A stretch of DNA of 64,000 nucleotides, from assembly GCF_001746755.1 (NCBI RefSeq), contig NZ_MCGG01000009.1, forward strand, positions 62,001-126,000. The letters are read 5' to 3'. A program made the position numbers and the translations under genes. The notes beneath the pieces are model-generated. The model was not told the origin of the DNA. It searched no databases and saw only the letters and a list, made by a program, of their open reading frames with translations. The first letter of the stretch is position 1; the number at the start of each line of letters is the position of its first letter. The stretch is from Magnetovibrio blakemorei (GTDB lineage Bacteria > Pseudomonadota > Alphaproteobacteria > Rhodospirillales > Magnetovibrionaceae). Below, piece after piece: positions 26,921 through 35,331 of the stretch.

Positions 26921-26935
26921 CGTTATATTGTAACA
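26921..26935. promoter_or_regulatory. Candidate Zur box (znuA-proximal)
   Basis: A second copy of the same motif, GTTA-N5-TAAC, centred about 34 bases from the first and 41 bases before znuA. Two boxes in one divergent gap suggest separate repression of the two arms, or cooperative binding. Confidence 0.75.
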
Positions 26936-26975
26936 CTCCGACCACACTCATTTGCCGACCAAAGGATTACCGACC

Positions 26976-27953
26976 ATGCGCGCACTGCACCTTTTCGCCC
27001 CGTTCCCGATCAAGCCCTTGGTCTTGTTTGTCGCCATCTTGGCCTCAGCCCTCTTAACCCTTGGGCCTGTTCAAGCGTTCGCCGCGCCGCCCAAGGTGGT
27101 TGCGTCCATCAAGCCGGTTCAGGCGCTGGTGAAAGCGGTCATGGGCGAACTGGGTGATCCTGTTCTGCTCATTCCGGCCACGGCATCACCACACCAGTTC
27201 TCGCTGAAGCCGTCCCAGGCCCGCACGCTTGAAGATGCTGACGTTGTCTTTTGGATTGGCCCGCAATTGGAAATCGCCCTGTCGGGACCGCTGGAAAAGC
27301 TCGCCTCCTCCGCCCAGGTCGTTGAATTGCTGAAAGCACCCAGATTACGGCGGCTGAATTACGAGCCTGAAGATGCTGATCATGAAAATGAAGCTGAAGA
27401 TGAGCATGGCCATACCGGCGTCGATCCGCACATCTGGCTGTCCCCCAGCAACGCCCGTGCTTTGATCAGTCATATCGCCGATGTGTTAAGTGAAATTGAC
27501 CCGGCCAATGCGGATACATACGAGCATAACGCCGATCAAGCCCGCCAGAAAATCGGCATCTTGGCGCGCAAAACCATGCAGTACGTCGCCGCCATGCGCT
27601 ACGTCCCCTATTTGGTTCAACACGATGGTTTCAGCTATCTGGCGCTTGAGTTCGGGTTTAACGAAGTCGGCCACATCCAAACCACGCCGGGACGCGAACC
27701 GGGGGCCAAACATGTTGCCGACATCATGGAACTGATCAAAGTCAAAGAGGTGAAGTGTTTGCTGCACGAACCCCAGTTCCCGCCCAAAATGGCCCTGCGC
27801 CTTCAGGCGGAAACGGGCATCGCATTACGCGAAGTTGATCCCATGGGCACAAATTTGCCCTTGTCCGAAGACACATACTTGCGCATCATCCAAGACATCA
27901 TCTCGTCAATGGAGATGTGCATGCAACCGCGACTCCAGCCCAGCGCTGAATAA
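26976..27953 (+). CDS. znuA: Zinc ABC transporter, periplasmic binding protein
   Basis: A 325-residue cluster 9 binding protein. The signal peptide ends AFAAP; the mature part has TASPHQFSL (first zinc His), an acidic/His loop rich in D, E and H (about 135-150) followed by GVDPHIWL, and LVQHDGFSYL with the third His. It delivers Zn2+ to ZnuB/ZnuC. The acidic-His loop is the usual ZnuA metal trap. ATG 26976 has AAGGA 9 bases upstream. Its stop and the hisI start share bases (TAATG), so the genes are coupled. Confidence 0.95.
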   Translation: MRALHLFAPFPIKPLVLFVAILASALLTLGPVQAFAAPPKVVASIKPVQALVKAVMGELGDPVLLIPATASPHQFSLKPSQARTLEDADVVFWIGPQLEIALSGPLEKLASSAQVVELLKAPRLRRLNYEPEDADHENEAEDEHGHTGVDPHIWLSPSNARALISHIADVLSEIDPANADTYEHNADQARQKIGILARKTMQYVAAMRYVPYLVQHDGFSYLALEFGFNEVGHIQTTPGREPGAKHVADIMELIKVKEVKCLLHEPQFPPKMALRLQAETGIALREVDPMGTNLPLSEDTYLRIIQDIISSMEMCMQPRLQPSAE

Positions 27954-28390
27954 TGGATACTCTGATGAAACCCTACGTCCCCGCGTCACCGGAACTCGCC
28001 ACAAAAATCGCCGATGTGTTGTCCTACACCGCAGATGGACTGGTGCCCGCCATTGCCCAGCAAAACCTTGAAGATGGGAACGGTGGCGAAGTTTTGATGA
28101 TGGCGTGGATGAACAAAGACGCCGTCGTCGAAACCTTGACCACGGGGCGGGTGTGTTATTATTCCCGATCCCGTTCCAAGCTATGGCGCAAGGGTGAAAC
28201 GTCCGGCCAAGTGCAAACCCTGGTCGATTTTCGCTGGGACTGCGATCAAGACACGGTGCTGATGCTGGTCGATCAAAAAGGCGTGGCGTGCCACACCGGG
28301 CGGCGCAATTGCTTCTACAACGCGGTGCGCGACGGCGAAATCAAATCCATCGCCAAGGTCGAAGTTTCCCTAGACGACCTCTATGGCTGA
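27953..28390 (+). CDS. hisI: Phosphoribosyl-AMP cyclohydrolase, probably a Zur-regulated paralogue
   Basis: This 145-residue HisI protein contains WDCDQDTVLMLVDQKG and ACHTGRRNCFY, giving the three zinc Cys residues of the family (in WDC, AC and NC). It opens the purine ring of phosphoribosyl-AMP in histidine synthesis. No other his gene is near. Instead it lies inside a zinc-starvation operon between znuA (1-base overlap) and a COG0523 GTPase (8-base overlap). Zur-controlled HisI paralogues beside COG0523 proteins are known in other bacteria as back-ups when zinc runs low. Whether a second hisI exists elsewhere cannot be seen here. Confidence 0.93.
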   Translation: MDTLMKPYVPASPELATKIADVLSYTADGLVPAIAQQNLEDGNGGEVLMMAWMNKDAVVETLTTGRVCYYSRSRSKLWRKGETSGQVQTLVDFRWDCDQDTVLMLVDQKGVACHTGRRNCFYNAVRDGEIKSIAKVEVSLDDLYG

Positions 28391-29426
28391 CACAACTGAG
28401 GCTGACCCGCTTCCCACTGCCGTGGCCGTCACCGTGCTGACGGGGTTTCTCGGCAGCGGCAAGACCACCTTGCTCAATCACCTGCTGAACGATCCGGACC
28501 TGGGCAAAGTGGCCGTATTGATCAATGAATTCGGCGACGTATCCATTGATCATTTGCTGGTGGAAAAAATTGATGAAAACACCGTGTTGCTGGAAAGCGG
28601 CTGTGTGTGTTGTTCGGTGCGCAGCGATTTGGTTGAGGCCATGCGCAGCCTCATCGCCAAACGCGCCGATGGCCGCGTCCCCGCGTTTGAACGCCTGATC
28701 ATCGAAACCACAGGCTTGGCCGATCCCGCCCCCATCGTGCACACGCTGATGAGCGACCCGTTGATCGCCGGACAATACCGCCTGGACGGATTGGTGTGCA
28801 TGGTGGATGGATTGCTGGGCAACGCCACCTTGGACAGCCAGGACGAAGCCGTCAAACAAGCCGCCATCGCGGACCGCATCGTCATCAGCAAATGCGATCT
28901 GAGCCACCCCGCAGATCTGAAGGCCCTGCAAGCGCGGCTTGGCGATTTAAATCCGGGCGCGCCGCAAATTTGCGCCGCCCACGGCCAAGTCGCCGCCCGC
29001 GCCCTCATCGAAGCGGGACTGTTTGATCGAAATTTCATCGCCCATGCCGCTCATTGGCTGAATGATGAAAAAATCAAAAACCATGCTCATAACCATGGCC
29101 ATAACCACGACCCAGGCATCCGCACATTTGTTTTAGAAGCCGATGGCCCAATTGATTTCATGGCGTTTCAAGACTGGCTGGAAACCTTGTTGGCAACACA
29201 AGGGGCCAATGTGTTGCGCGTCAAGGGTCTGTTGAACGTCAAAGATGTTGACCGCCCGATTGCCATTCACGGCGTGCAGCACGTCTTCCATCCCCCTGCC
29301 GCCTTGGCATCCTGGCACGGCCTGGATCAGCGGTCTCGGTTGGTTTTCATCACCCGGAATTTAAGCGAACAGGCGGTGCGCGACACTTTTAGCGCCCACA
29401 TCCCCGGTCAGTTGGTATCAAAGTAA
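28383..29426 (+). CDS. COG0523 zinc chaperone-type GTPase (ZigA/YciC/CobW family)
   Basis: This 347-residue P-loop GTPase has GFLGSGKTT (Walker A), VLINEFGDVSID, the metal motif ESGCVCCSV (CxCC), ETTGLADPAP (Walker B) and SKCDL (base recognition). A His-rich stretch KNHAHNHGHNH precedes the C-terminal CobW_C domain. Members of the group in Zur operons are thought to insert zinc into client enzymes during starvation. Overlap with hisI suggests HisI as a possible client (inference). It converges on the PilZ gene with 9 shared bases. Confidence 0.93.
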   Translation: MADTTEADPLPTAVAVTVLTGFLGSGKTTLLNHLLNDPDLGKVAVLINEFGDVSIDHLLVEKIDENTVLLESGCVCCSVRSDLVEAMRSLIAKRADGRVPAFERLIIETTGLADPAPIVHTLMSDPLIAGQYRLDGLVCMVDGLLGNATLDSQDEAVKQAAIADRIVISKCDLSHPADLKALQARLGDLNPGAPQICAAHGQVAARALIEAGLFDRNFIAHAAHWLNDEKIKNHAHNHGHNHDPGIRTFVLEADGPIDFMAFQDWLETLLATQGANVLRVKGLLNVKDVDRPIAIHGVQHVFHPPAALASWHGLDQRSRLVFITRNLSEQAVRDTFSAHIPGQLVSK

Positions 29427-29774
29427 AGCTGAGTCTTGAACCAAATTGCGCATTTGACCGCATTTGTTCAGCGCATCGGTCAAAAAATGGTAGGCGTTGG
29501 TGTCTAAGCCCAAATAACTAACCGCAATGGTGTTTTCATCCGTGCGCACCACGCGGGCGGGCAAGTCGACATCAAGAATCTTGCCGTCACGACACCCAAG
29601 CCCCACGACCCTAACCAAGGCACCAGTCGACAAATGCCCGTGGTAGTTTTCCAGCAAAAAACCACCCATGCTCCAATTTGTCACCTCAAAGCTCTCATTT
29701 TGCAAACGCACGCTCAAGCACATCCGCTCTGCGCGCGGATGTTTACGACGATCTTCTGAAAAACGCAGTTCCAT
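29418..29774 (-). CDS. PilZ-domain protein (c-di-GMP receptor candidate)
   Basis: A single PilZ domain in 118 residues. The c-di-GMP motifs are RRKHPRAER (RxxxR) near residues 9-17 and NWSMGGF, the N/DxSxxG motif, about 33-39. It would act as a cytoplasmic switch that changes motility, surface or export machinery when c-di-GMP binds. It is a lone gene with its last 9 bases overlapping the convergent COG0523 gene. A GGDEF protein is encoded at 54081, but many others are likely in the genome. Confidence 0.85.
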   Translation of the reverse strand: MELRFSEDRRKHPRAERMCLSVRLQNESFEVTNWSMGGFLLENYHGHLSTGALVRVVGLGCRDGKILDVDLPARVVRTDENTIAVSYLGLDTNAYHFLTDALNKCGQMRNLVQDSALL

Positions 29775-30162
29775 TTACAACCAATTCAACTCAATTCAAT
29801 GCCAGGCGCGAGCCCCATTTAACCCCATTTAACCACACTTTTAACAGGGAGATGCTCCCTAGTTTACGCGAGAACACAAAAAAACGTGTGATAAACGTCA
29901 CAGCATTTTATCACGTATAGCTGCAATTGTTGTGGACTTATAAACTTAACTCACCACATGTCCTCTACCCATAAACATTCTTCTACATGGGGTCGTATAC
30001 GTTCTTTGGGTGATTGCCCTGTTACCCTGCAAACTCTTATAATTATCACACAATATTAGCCGTAGGCATTTTTGGCTATGTTTTGTCTTTGACAGGGTCT
30101 GTCCCCAATAAATTTGCGCATAAAATCCCGATAGATTTGCGCATAAAATAAAGTAAAAACAC
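29775..30162. other. Gene-free stretch upstream of the subtilisin gene, with short repeats
   Basis: No gene seen over 388 bases. It contains a tandem CCCCATTTAA pair at about 29812-29831, several CAATTCA-like repeats around 29780-29800, and two direct copies of ATTTGCGCATAAAAT close to the next gene. It should hold the divergent promoters of the PilZ and protease genes. Confidence 0.5.
30112..30149. repeat. Two direct copies of a 15-base sequence, candidate operators
   Basis: ATTTGCGCATAAAAT occurs at 30112-30126 and again at 30135-30149, 23 bases apart, close to two helical turns. The second copy ends 13 bases before the protease ATG, so a bound protein there would block the promoter or ribosome access. 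No family is assigned. Confidence 0.55.
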
Positions 30163-31548
30163 ATGGCAAAAATAGCTTCCGCCCCTCCTCCCCAAAAAGC
30201 GAAATCCATAGCAAAACCAAAACGCATGGATTCCGATACCAAGACACTCACCACCATCTTGATCGGACTGGGCGTTATGGTGGTCGTCATCGTCGGCGGT
30301 GTGGCTGCTTTCACATATTTCGAACAATCTCAAAAATCACGGCTTGCGGTAACTGTACAATCAGATTCCATATCAGCCGATCGTACACACGATAACGCGG
30401 CAACGGCCTCCTCTGCTGAACAGCAAAGACGGATGTTTCAATTCAATGTCTATGAGGGCAAACGTTCGAACTTTAATCCCGACACGGCCTATGAGCCAGG
30501 TGAGGTTCTTATTGCAGAACCTCCTGCCGGTTTTGAAGATAAAATTCGCGAGGCCGGTTTCGGTGTTTTGGAACACATTCGTTTGGGGCGCCTCAACATG
30601 TCCTTGGTGCGGGTCTCCACCCCATCTGGCATGAGCGTAGAGGATGCGATCAAAAAACTGTCCATAGTGCTGCCGGGCGTCACCATTGATGCCAATCAGC
30701 AATACGAAGCCAGCGCGGGCGGCTCAGCGATTGCCGGTTCAAACGCCCGTGAGATGGCGGGTTGGGACACCTTGTCGCCCACCTGCGGCAGGGGTCTCGT
30801 CTTAGGCCAAATCGACAGCGGCATCGACATGACCCACCCCGCCCTCGTCGGTCAACACATTGAACACCAAGCCTTTACCAAACCCGGACGTGAACCAGGT
30901 CCTCCCGACCACGGCACCGCCGTGGCGGCCATGCTGGTGGGCAAAGCCGATTGGGGCGGGTTGTTGCCCGGCGCAAAGCTATATGCCGCCAATATGTTTG
31001 AGATCAACGAAAACGGCAAAATAGTTGGGTCTTCAATCGGTTTACTCAAAGCCATTGACTGGATGGCGACCAAACATGTCGATGCTGTCAACTTGTCCAT
31101 CGCCGGCAACGACAACAAAGTTGTACGTCAAGCCTTTGAACTTGCTAACAAAGAAGGTTTTATGATGGTTGCAGCAGTGGGCAATTGGGGCCGCGCGGAC
31201 AAGCCCGCCTATCCTGCGGCTTATGACTTTGTCGTTGCCGTCACGGCAACCAAAGGATCAGAACTGATTTACAGCCACGCCAACCAAGGCCAATATGTCG
31301 ATTTTGCGGCCCCTGGTGTCGCCATCTATACGGCACAACCCGGTGGCGGCGGCAAAGCGCAAAGCGGCACGTCATTTGCGACGCCTTACATCACGGCAAT
31401 GGCCGCCATCTTGAACAATGCTGGAAAAACACCAACCCCTAACGATTTGCGCAAAGCGCTCAGCACCGCAACCCGCGACTTAGGAACACCTGGCAGGGAT
31501 GACATCTTTGGTTATGGTTACGTGAACGCCCGTCCCGCCTGCAAATAG
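30163..31548 (+). CDS. Membrane-anchored subtilisin-like serine protease (S8)
   Basis: This 461-residue protein has a cytoplasmic N-tail rich in Lys/Ala/Pro, one membrane segment (about 31-51), a 130-residue region that may be a propeptide-like domain, and an S8 catalytic domain with Asp in GQIDSGID, His in PDHGTAVA and Ser in SGTSFATP. The oxyanion Asn is plausible in NLSIAGND or AAVGNWG. The catalytic domain would face the periplasm. The substrate is unknown. No clear ribosome site precedes ATG 30163; ATG 30226 inside the N-tail would still keep the membrane segment. A weak hairpin GCGTCC/GGACGC at 31566-31585 may end transcription. Confidence 0.9.
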   Translation: MAKIASAPPPQKAKSIAKPKRMDSDTKTLTTILIGLGVMVVVIVGGVAAFTYFEQSQKSRLAVTVQSDSISADRTHDNAATASSAEQQRRMFQFNVYEGKRSNFNPDTAYEPGEVLIAEPPAGFEDKIREAGFGVLEHIRLGRLNMSLVRVSTPSGMSVEDAIKKLSIVLPGVTIDANQQYEASAGGSAIAGSNAREMAGWDTLSPTCGRGLVLGQIDSGIDMTHPALVGQHIEHQAFTKPGREPGPPDHGTAVAAMLVGKADWGGLLPGAKLYAANMFEINENGKIVGSSIGLLKAIDWMATKHVDAVNLSIAGNDNKVVRQAFELANKEGFMMVAAVGNWGRADKPAYPAAYDFVVAVTATKGSELIYSHANQGQYVDFAAPGVAIYTAQPGGGGKAQSGTSFATPYITAMAAILNNAGKTPTPNDLRKALSTATRDLGTPGRDDIFGYGYVNARPACK

Positions 31549-31657
31549 TAGATAGGCAAACGACAGCGTCCCATTTCAAGGACGCATGCATTTTCACGAC
31601 AAGCAATATAGCGGCAAAAACCCGCAAGGCCTCCGCGAACCATAAACAGCTCCTCCA

Positions 31658-32062
31658 TTAAGCGGAGGCAGAGGTGCTTGTATTCGGTTTCACGCCATCC
31701 GACACCGCAAAGGAGATGGCATTCAGAAGTTCATCCCCACCAAAGGGTTTTTCCAACGTGGTTGTCGCACCGAACGCTTCAGCGGCCTGGATGAAGTTTT
31801 TCTTAACGATGGCCCCGCCGCCCGAAATGGCGATGATCGGCAGGTCGGGGAAATCTTGTTTGAGTTCATGAATGGTTTCCAGCCCTTCTTTTTTGGGCAT
31901 AACCAAATCCACGATAGCGATATCAAAGGGATTTATGTGCTGTTGAGAAATGCCGACATCGGCATCTCCGGCATCGAACACTTCATGTCCCACACTTTCC
32001 AAAACGGCGCGTATCGAAGCACGAACGAACTTATCATCATCAATAACCAATATACGGCTCAT
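31658..32062 (-). CDS. Single-domain response regulator (CheY-like)
   Basis: A receiver domain alone, 134 residues: acidic pocket VIDDD, phosphoacceptor Asp in IVDLVMPKKEG, switch Ser in AISGGG and Lys in LEKPF. There is no output domain, so it acts by protein contact or as a phosphorelay shuttle. Neither histidine kinase of the window is adjacent. The start ATG 32062 puts the first strand at residue 3; the frame extends to 32119 without a better ribosome site. A perfect inverted repeat GTTCGC-AAA-GCGAAC lies upstream at 32139-32153. Confidence 0.9.
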   Translation of the reverse strand: MSRILVIDDDKFVRASIRAVLESVGHEVFDAGDADVGISQQHINPFDIAIVDLVMPKKEGLETIHELKQDFPDLPIIAISGGGAIVKKNFIQAAEAFGATTTLEKPFGGDELLNAISFAVSDGVKPNTSTSASA

Positions 32063-32346
32063 GATCTGCCCACCCATTGTAAAGTCCATAAAGGTCCCCG
32101 TGTAGGCCCCATTTATCATGGGTCAAATTATTCGTCCTGTTCGCAAAGCGAACCTACTCACCCTTCCTGAATCATAGGCGTCTTCGACAACTGCGTGTAT
32201 CACCCAGATGGATGATAGGCCTAGATACTTTGATTGCGGGGCACAAAAAATTGCTTCATGCCTCCCAAAGAGGTCATGAACACTGTGACCACATATCTTT
32301 AAAAGTCGTTTTATGCGTTATTTGGATTGTGAATGGGGAGAAGGCG

Positions 32347-32538
32347 TCACTGCAACAATGCCCTGATATCGCTTTCGCGTTCAAAGAACAGTCGGTACCG
32401 ATGGCTGCCCGTTCTCAACAAGGACAGCCCCATACGGCGCGCTTCCCAAGCCCCTTCGCACACCGCCGCCAGACGGCTTTTTAAGGTTGCGATCGGCGCA
32501 TCGGACAGGTAAGTAACTTCATAGCGAAAAGAATTCAT
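32347..32538 (-). CDS. Small hypothetical protein
   Basis: A 63-residue basic protein starting MNSFRYEVTYL with a pattern of short strands and one helix; it ends RALLQ. ATG 32538 is preceded by AAAGGG with 6-base spacing, which favours a real gene. I recognise no family. An ATG at 32559 in frame is also possible. Confidence 0.5.
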   Translation of the reverse strand: MNSFRYEVTYLSDAPIATLKSRLAAVCEGAWEARRMGLSLLRTGSHRYRLFFERESDIRALLQ

Positions 32539-32637
32539 AACAGGCCCTTTCTGGTCCATTGAAAAACCTTTTATGATTCTCTCAAGCTTCCCTTAACAAA
32601 TTCTCAATGGCCACGAACCGTTCGCGTTTCGACAGCG

Positions 32638-33137
32638 TTAAGGCCGTAAACTCTTCGCGTCATACGTTACGCCAAGCGACACCAATGCGGTGAGCGTCTC
32701 CTTGATTTTGGGCAGGACAATGGCCTCAGGCGTACCGGCTTTGGATCGCAACGGCGTACACTTGGCCCCGTCAGGACTTGTGACAATTACGGTAAAAAAG
32801 GGACCCGCGATCCCCTCTCCCTTCCTGACCTCATCAACGCGCCATTGATCATATGCAACTTGGCCTTGGCGTTCTGATGTCGAACCGACCAACAGGAATT
32901 GAACCTTTCGGCCTGCCATCCCACTTTGTGAATAATCACATTGTGGTGCACCGATCACATGAGGGGGCGCATTGAACGTGGCCTCAATATCTCTCAGATA
33001 GGCCAGAGCACGATCATCAGGCACAGTATGCGTCACCTCAATTCCCTGGACCTGGCTCACACATCCACCCAACACCCCAACCCAACCCCAACCCCAACCC
33101 CAACGCTCAGCGCAATCGCCTTCCCCCACAACCTCAT
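32638..33137 (-). pseudogene. Lipoprotein gene frameshifted in a GGGGTT repeat tract
   Basis: A good start (ATG 33137, GAGGGG 6 bases upstream) begins MRLWGKAIALSVGVGVG, a lipoprotein signal, but this frame stops after 26 codons. The other frame carries LGGC (an exact lipobox) and then about 135 residues of a soluble domain to 32638. The frames meet in a tract of GGGGTT units in which one unit has only three G. Adding one G there would give a single 166-residue protein with a perfect signal, lipobox and C-terminal domain. So the gene is switched off, phase-variable, or affected by a sequencing error. The mature domain (VPDDRALAYLRDIEATF, three Cys) is not recognised. Confidence 0.75.
33071..33104. 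repeat. Hexanucleotide tract (AACCCC on plus strand), slippage-prone
   Basis: Five CCCC or CCC runs separated by AA. Four have four C (33075-33078, 33086-33089, 33092-33095, 33098-33101) and one has three (33081-33083). The short unit is the point where the lipoprotein frame breaks. It encodes the Val-Gly core of the signal peptide on the minus strand. Confidence 0.85.
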
Positions 33138-33378
33138 ATTTGTCCCCTCAATCAATGAGTTATCTAGAATCATCCCAAAGATAGGCGAAAAGTATTCCTG
33201 GGCAAAGCAAAACTCACACTTCAACACTTCCGCCTGGGCAAAAACAATCCAACCTTCATAAACTGACGAAATGAATGGGGAATTGGAGCAAAAAGATGGG
33301 CACAGGCTCATCCACACCCCAACCCGTTTGCGGCGACAAGCCCAAATGAGCGTGCCGCCGCACGGAAGCTGGAGGAAC

Positions 33379-34440
33379 TTAAGATCCTGAGAAATCCTTT
33401 TTATCTTTTATGACGCGCTTGATCATCTTGCCAAAGGCTTTGTCACGCGATCGCCGCTCCGCCAGACTTCCCGTGTTGTAGGCCTCTTCCGCGACCAATT
33501 TGCGCCATCGTTTCAAGCGCTCCACGTCCAGTTCGCCAGCCTCTATCGCTGCCGTTACGGCGCAACCCGGCTCCGTATCATGTCGACAGGTTGAAAACCG
33601 GCAGGCTTGAGCAAGCTCAACGATATCGGAAAACACTTCATCGAGCCCCGACTGAACGTCGGTCAATTGCAGTTCGCGCATGCCCGGCGTATCAATCAAC
33701 CACCCGCCGGACGGCATGCGGTGAAAAGCGCGCCCGGTGGTGGTGTGGCGCCCTTTGGCATCGTCTTCACGGATGCCCTGGGTCGCGACGTCGGCGTGGC
33801 CCGTCAAGGTGTTGATCAACGTGGACTTCCCCACCCCGGACGACCCAACCAGCGCCACAGTCTGGCCGCTTAAGCACCAAGGTATAAGGTGTTTCACCTC
33901 CGCCGGGTCCAGCGCATTGAGGGTTTCAACCATATGCACCGATGGCAAAGCGAAAGCTTGATCAACGTACACTTTGGGATCGTCGCACAGGTCGCCCTTG
34001 GTCAGCACGATGACGGGTGTGACTTCCGCCTCTAGGGCCAGAGCCAGATAGCGTTCCAATCGCGCCACGTTGAAATCTGCATTGCACGACGTCACGATCA
34101 ACAACGTATCCACGTTGGCCGCGATCAGTTGCACCTCACGTCCCGTTCCCGCCGCACGGCGCTTGAACAAACTGCGGCGTTTCAACAGGCGTCTGGGACG
34201 ATGGGTTTTGTCGTCCACGATGAGCCAGTCGCCCACGGTGGCGCTGGTTTCGACGTCATCCGGATCGGTTCGGTAAGGAGGGATGGAGGCCTCTATCCCC
34301 GGCCCGACAATGTTGATCGCACCACGATGCACGGCCATCACGCGCACCGGCACGCCGCACTCAAAATCATCTATTTCCAGTTGGGATGTGAAAAAGGTAT
34401 TCCAGCCGAATTCGGCCAGGTCGGTCATATTGAAAGTCAT
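33379..34440 (-). CDS. rsgA: Ribosome small-subunit-dependent GTPase A
   Basis: This 353-residue circularly permuted GTPase has an N-terminal OB fold (about 25-95), then the G motifs in permuted order: G4 LTKGD, G1 GSSGVGKST, G3 DTPGMRE. A C-terminal zinc knuckle has CRFSTC, a His and EPGC. It acts late in 30S maturation, releasing assembly factors near the decoding centre. A single-gene unit; ATG 34440 is used, although an ATG four codons later is possible. Confidence 0.95.
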   Translation of the reverse strand: MTFNMTDLAEFGWNTFFTSQLEIDDFECGVPVRVMAVHRGAINIVGPGIEASIPPYRTDPDDVETSATVGDWLIVDDKTHRPRRLLKRRSLFKRRAAGTGREVQLIAANVDTLLIVTSCNADFNVARLERYLALALEAEVTPVIVLTKGDLCDDPKVYVDQAFALPSVHMVETLNALDPAEVKHLIPWCLSGQTVALVGSSGVGKSTLINTLTGHADVATQGIREDDAKGRHTTTGRAFHRMPSGGWLIDTPGMRELQLTDVQSGLDEVFSDIVELAQACRFSTCRHDTEPGCAVTAAIEAGELDVERLKRWRKLVAEEAYNTGSLAERRSRDKAFGKMIKRVIKDKKDFSGS

Positions 34441-34752
34441 TGTTCATTCACCAGCTTAAGCAAGGTGATTACTCACCTGCGTTGAAGTCACACAAAAACA
34501 TCGGCGCGATTCACAAAACCGCACCCATGGCTGGCTGGTTGTACATACGAGGGACGCGAGAAAAACCGCGGCAAACCGCATTCGCGTGAGCCCTGAGCGT
34601 TAACCAGCCCGCTGCGTGACAATGACGAACAAAAAACCTCCTTCAGAAATTGTTGACCTAAACGCTCAATAACCGAACGACACATATTTGTCGAGCGGCT
34701 CTTTTCCATTTCCCTGAAAACGGTCCAATATGCATGGTTTATTTTGGGAAAT
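34441..34752. promoter_or_regulatory. Gene-free stretch upstream of rsgA with an inverted repeat
   Basis: No gene seen in this 312-base gap between rsgA and tRNA-Arg. At 34463-34478 the arms AGGTGA and TCACCT enclose TTAC, 23 bases before the rsgA start, so they fall in its leader or promoter. The rest shows no recognisable element. Confidence 0.45.
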
Positions 34753-34829
34753 TGGTGACCCCGACTGGATTCGAACCAGTGACCGTCGGATTAGAAATCC
34801 GATGCTCTATCCAGCTGAGCTACGGGGCC
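34753..34829 (-). tRNA. tRNA-Arg (anticodon TCT), CCA encoded
   Basis: The minus strand gives a 77-base cloverleaf: GGCCCCG pairs with CGGGGTC, the D-arm has GCTCAGCTGGATAGAGC, the anticodon loop is TTTCTAA (TCT), the T-loop is GTTCGAATC and the end is A-CCA. It reads AGA codons. Confidence 0.97.
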
Positions 34830-34860
34830 GGATGGCCCCACGAATGTAGGGCCGAAGTGT

Positions 34861-35157
34861 TTACCGGGTTCTGTCGAACGCAAAGCGGCTGGCGTATGAT
34901 TTTAAAATCATTTTGGGTTCGTGGGGTTGGGTGACGATGGCATCCAAACCCGCACGCTCTGCATAGGCTTGAGCCGCTTCTGCGCTGTCAAACCGCAACT
35001 TGACCTGAGCGCGCATATCGCCGGAGCCAATCCAGCCCATCAACGGGTCGCGGGATTTGGCCTCATTTGGCTCAAATTCAAGTATCCACGTTTTCATTCG
35101 GGCTTTGCCAGACTGCATCGCGTTTTTGGCCGGGCGGTAAATGCGAGCGTTCGCCAT
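34861..35157 (-). CDS. NDUFS4-like accessory subunit of respiratory complex I
   Basis: A 98-residue protein matching the ETC complex I subunit family (NDUFS4/18 kDa): ARIYRPAKNAMQSGKA at the start, WILEFEP, then DPLMGWIGSGDM and VKLRFDSAEAAQAYAERAGL. This accessory subunit occurs in alphaproteobacterial and mitochondrial complex I and binds the NADH-side arm. It is commonly encoded away from the nuo operon, as here. ATG 35157 is chosen because the family begins with MANARIYRP; the frame extends to a TTG at 35181. Confidence 0.9.
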   Translation of the reverse strand: MANARIYRPAKNAMQSGKARMKTWILEFEPNEAKSRDPLMGWIGSGDMRAQVKLRFDSAEAAQAYAERAGLDAIVTQPHEPKMILKSYASRFAFDRTR

Positions 35158-35331
35158 CGTTTTAATCCCATACAGCGTCAATGGTTCGTATGCCTAACCT
35201 TTTGGGCTAAGCTTGGCGAACAGTCAATGATTTTGAAGATATTGCTAAATATGAATGCATTGAATACGTTGAAAAAGTAACATCAATAGATAGTCTAAAT
35301 TAATTCTCCAGACTTCATAAGGTCTTGCGTT

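Noticed and set aside
29812-30149. Repeats around 29.8-30.1 kb considered as a CRISPR array or IS remnant
   Set aside because: Only two copies each of short sequences, no regular spacers, no terminal inverted repeats and no cas or transposase genes.
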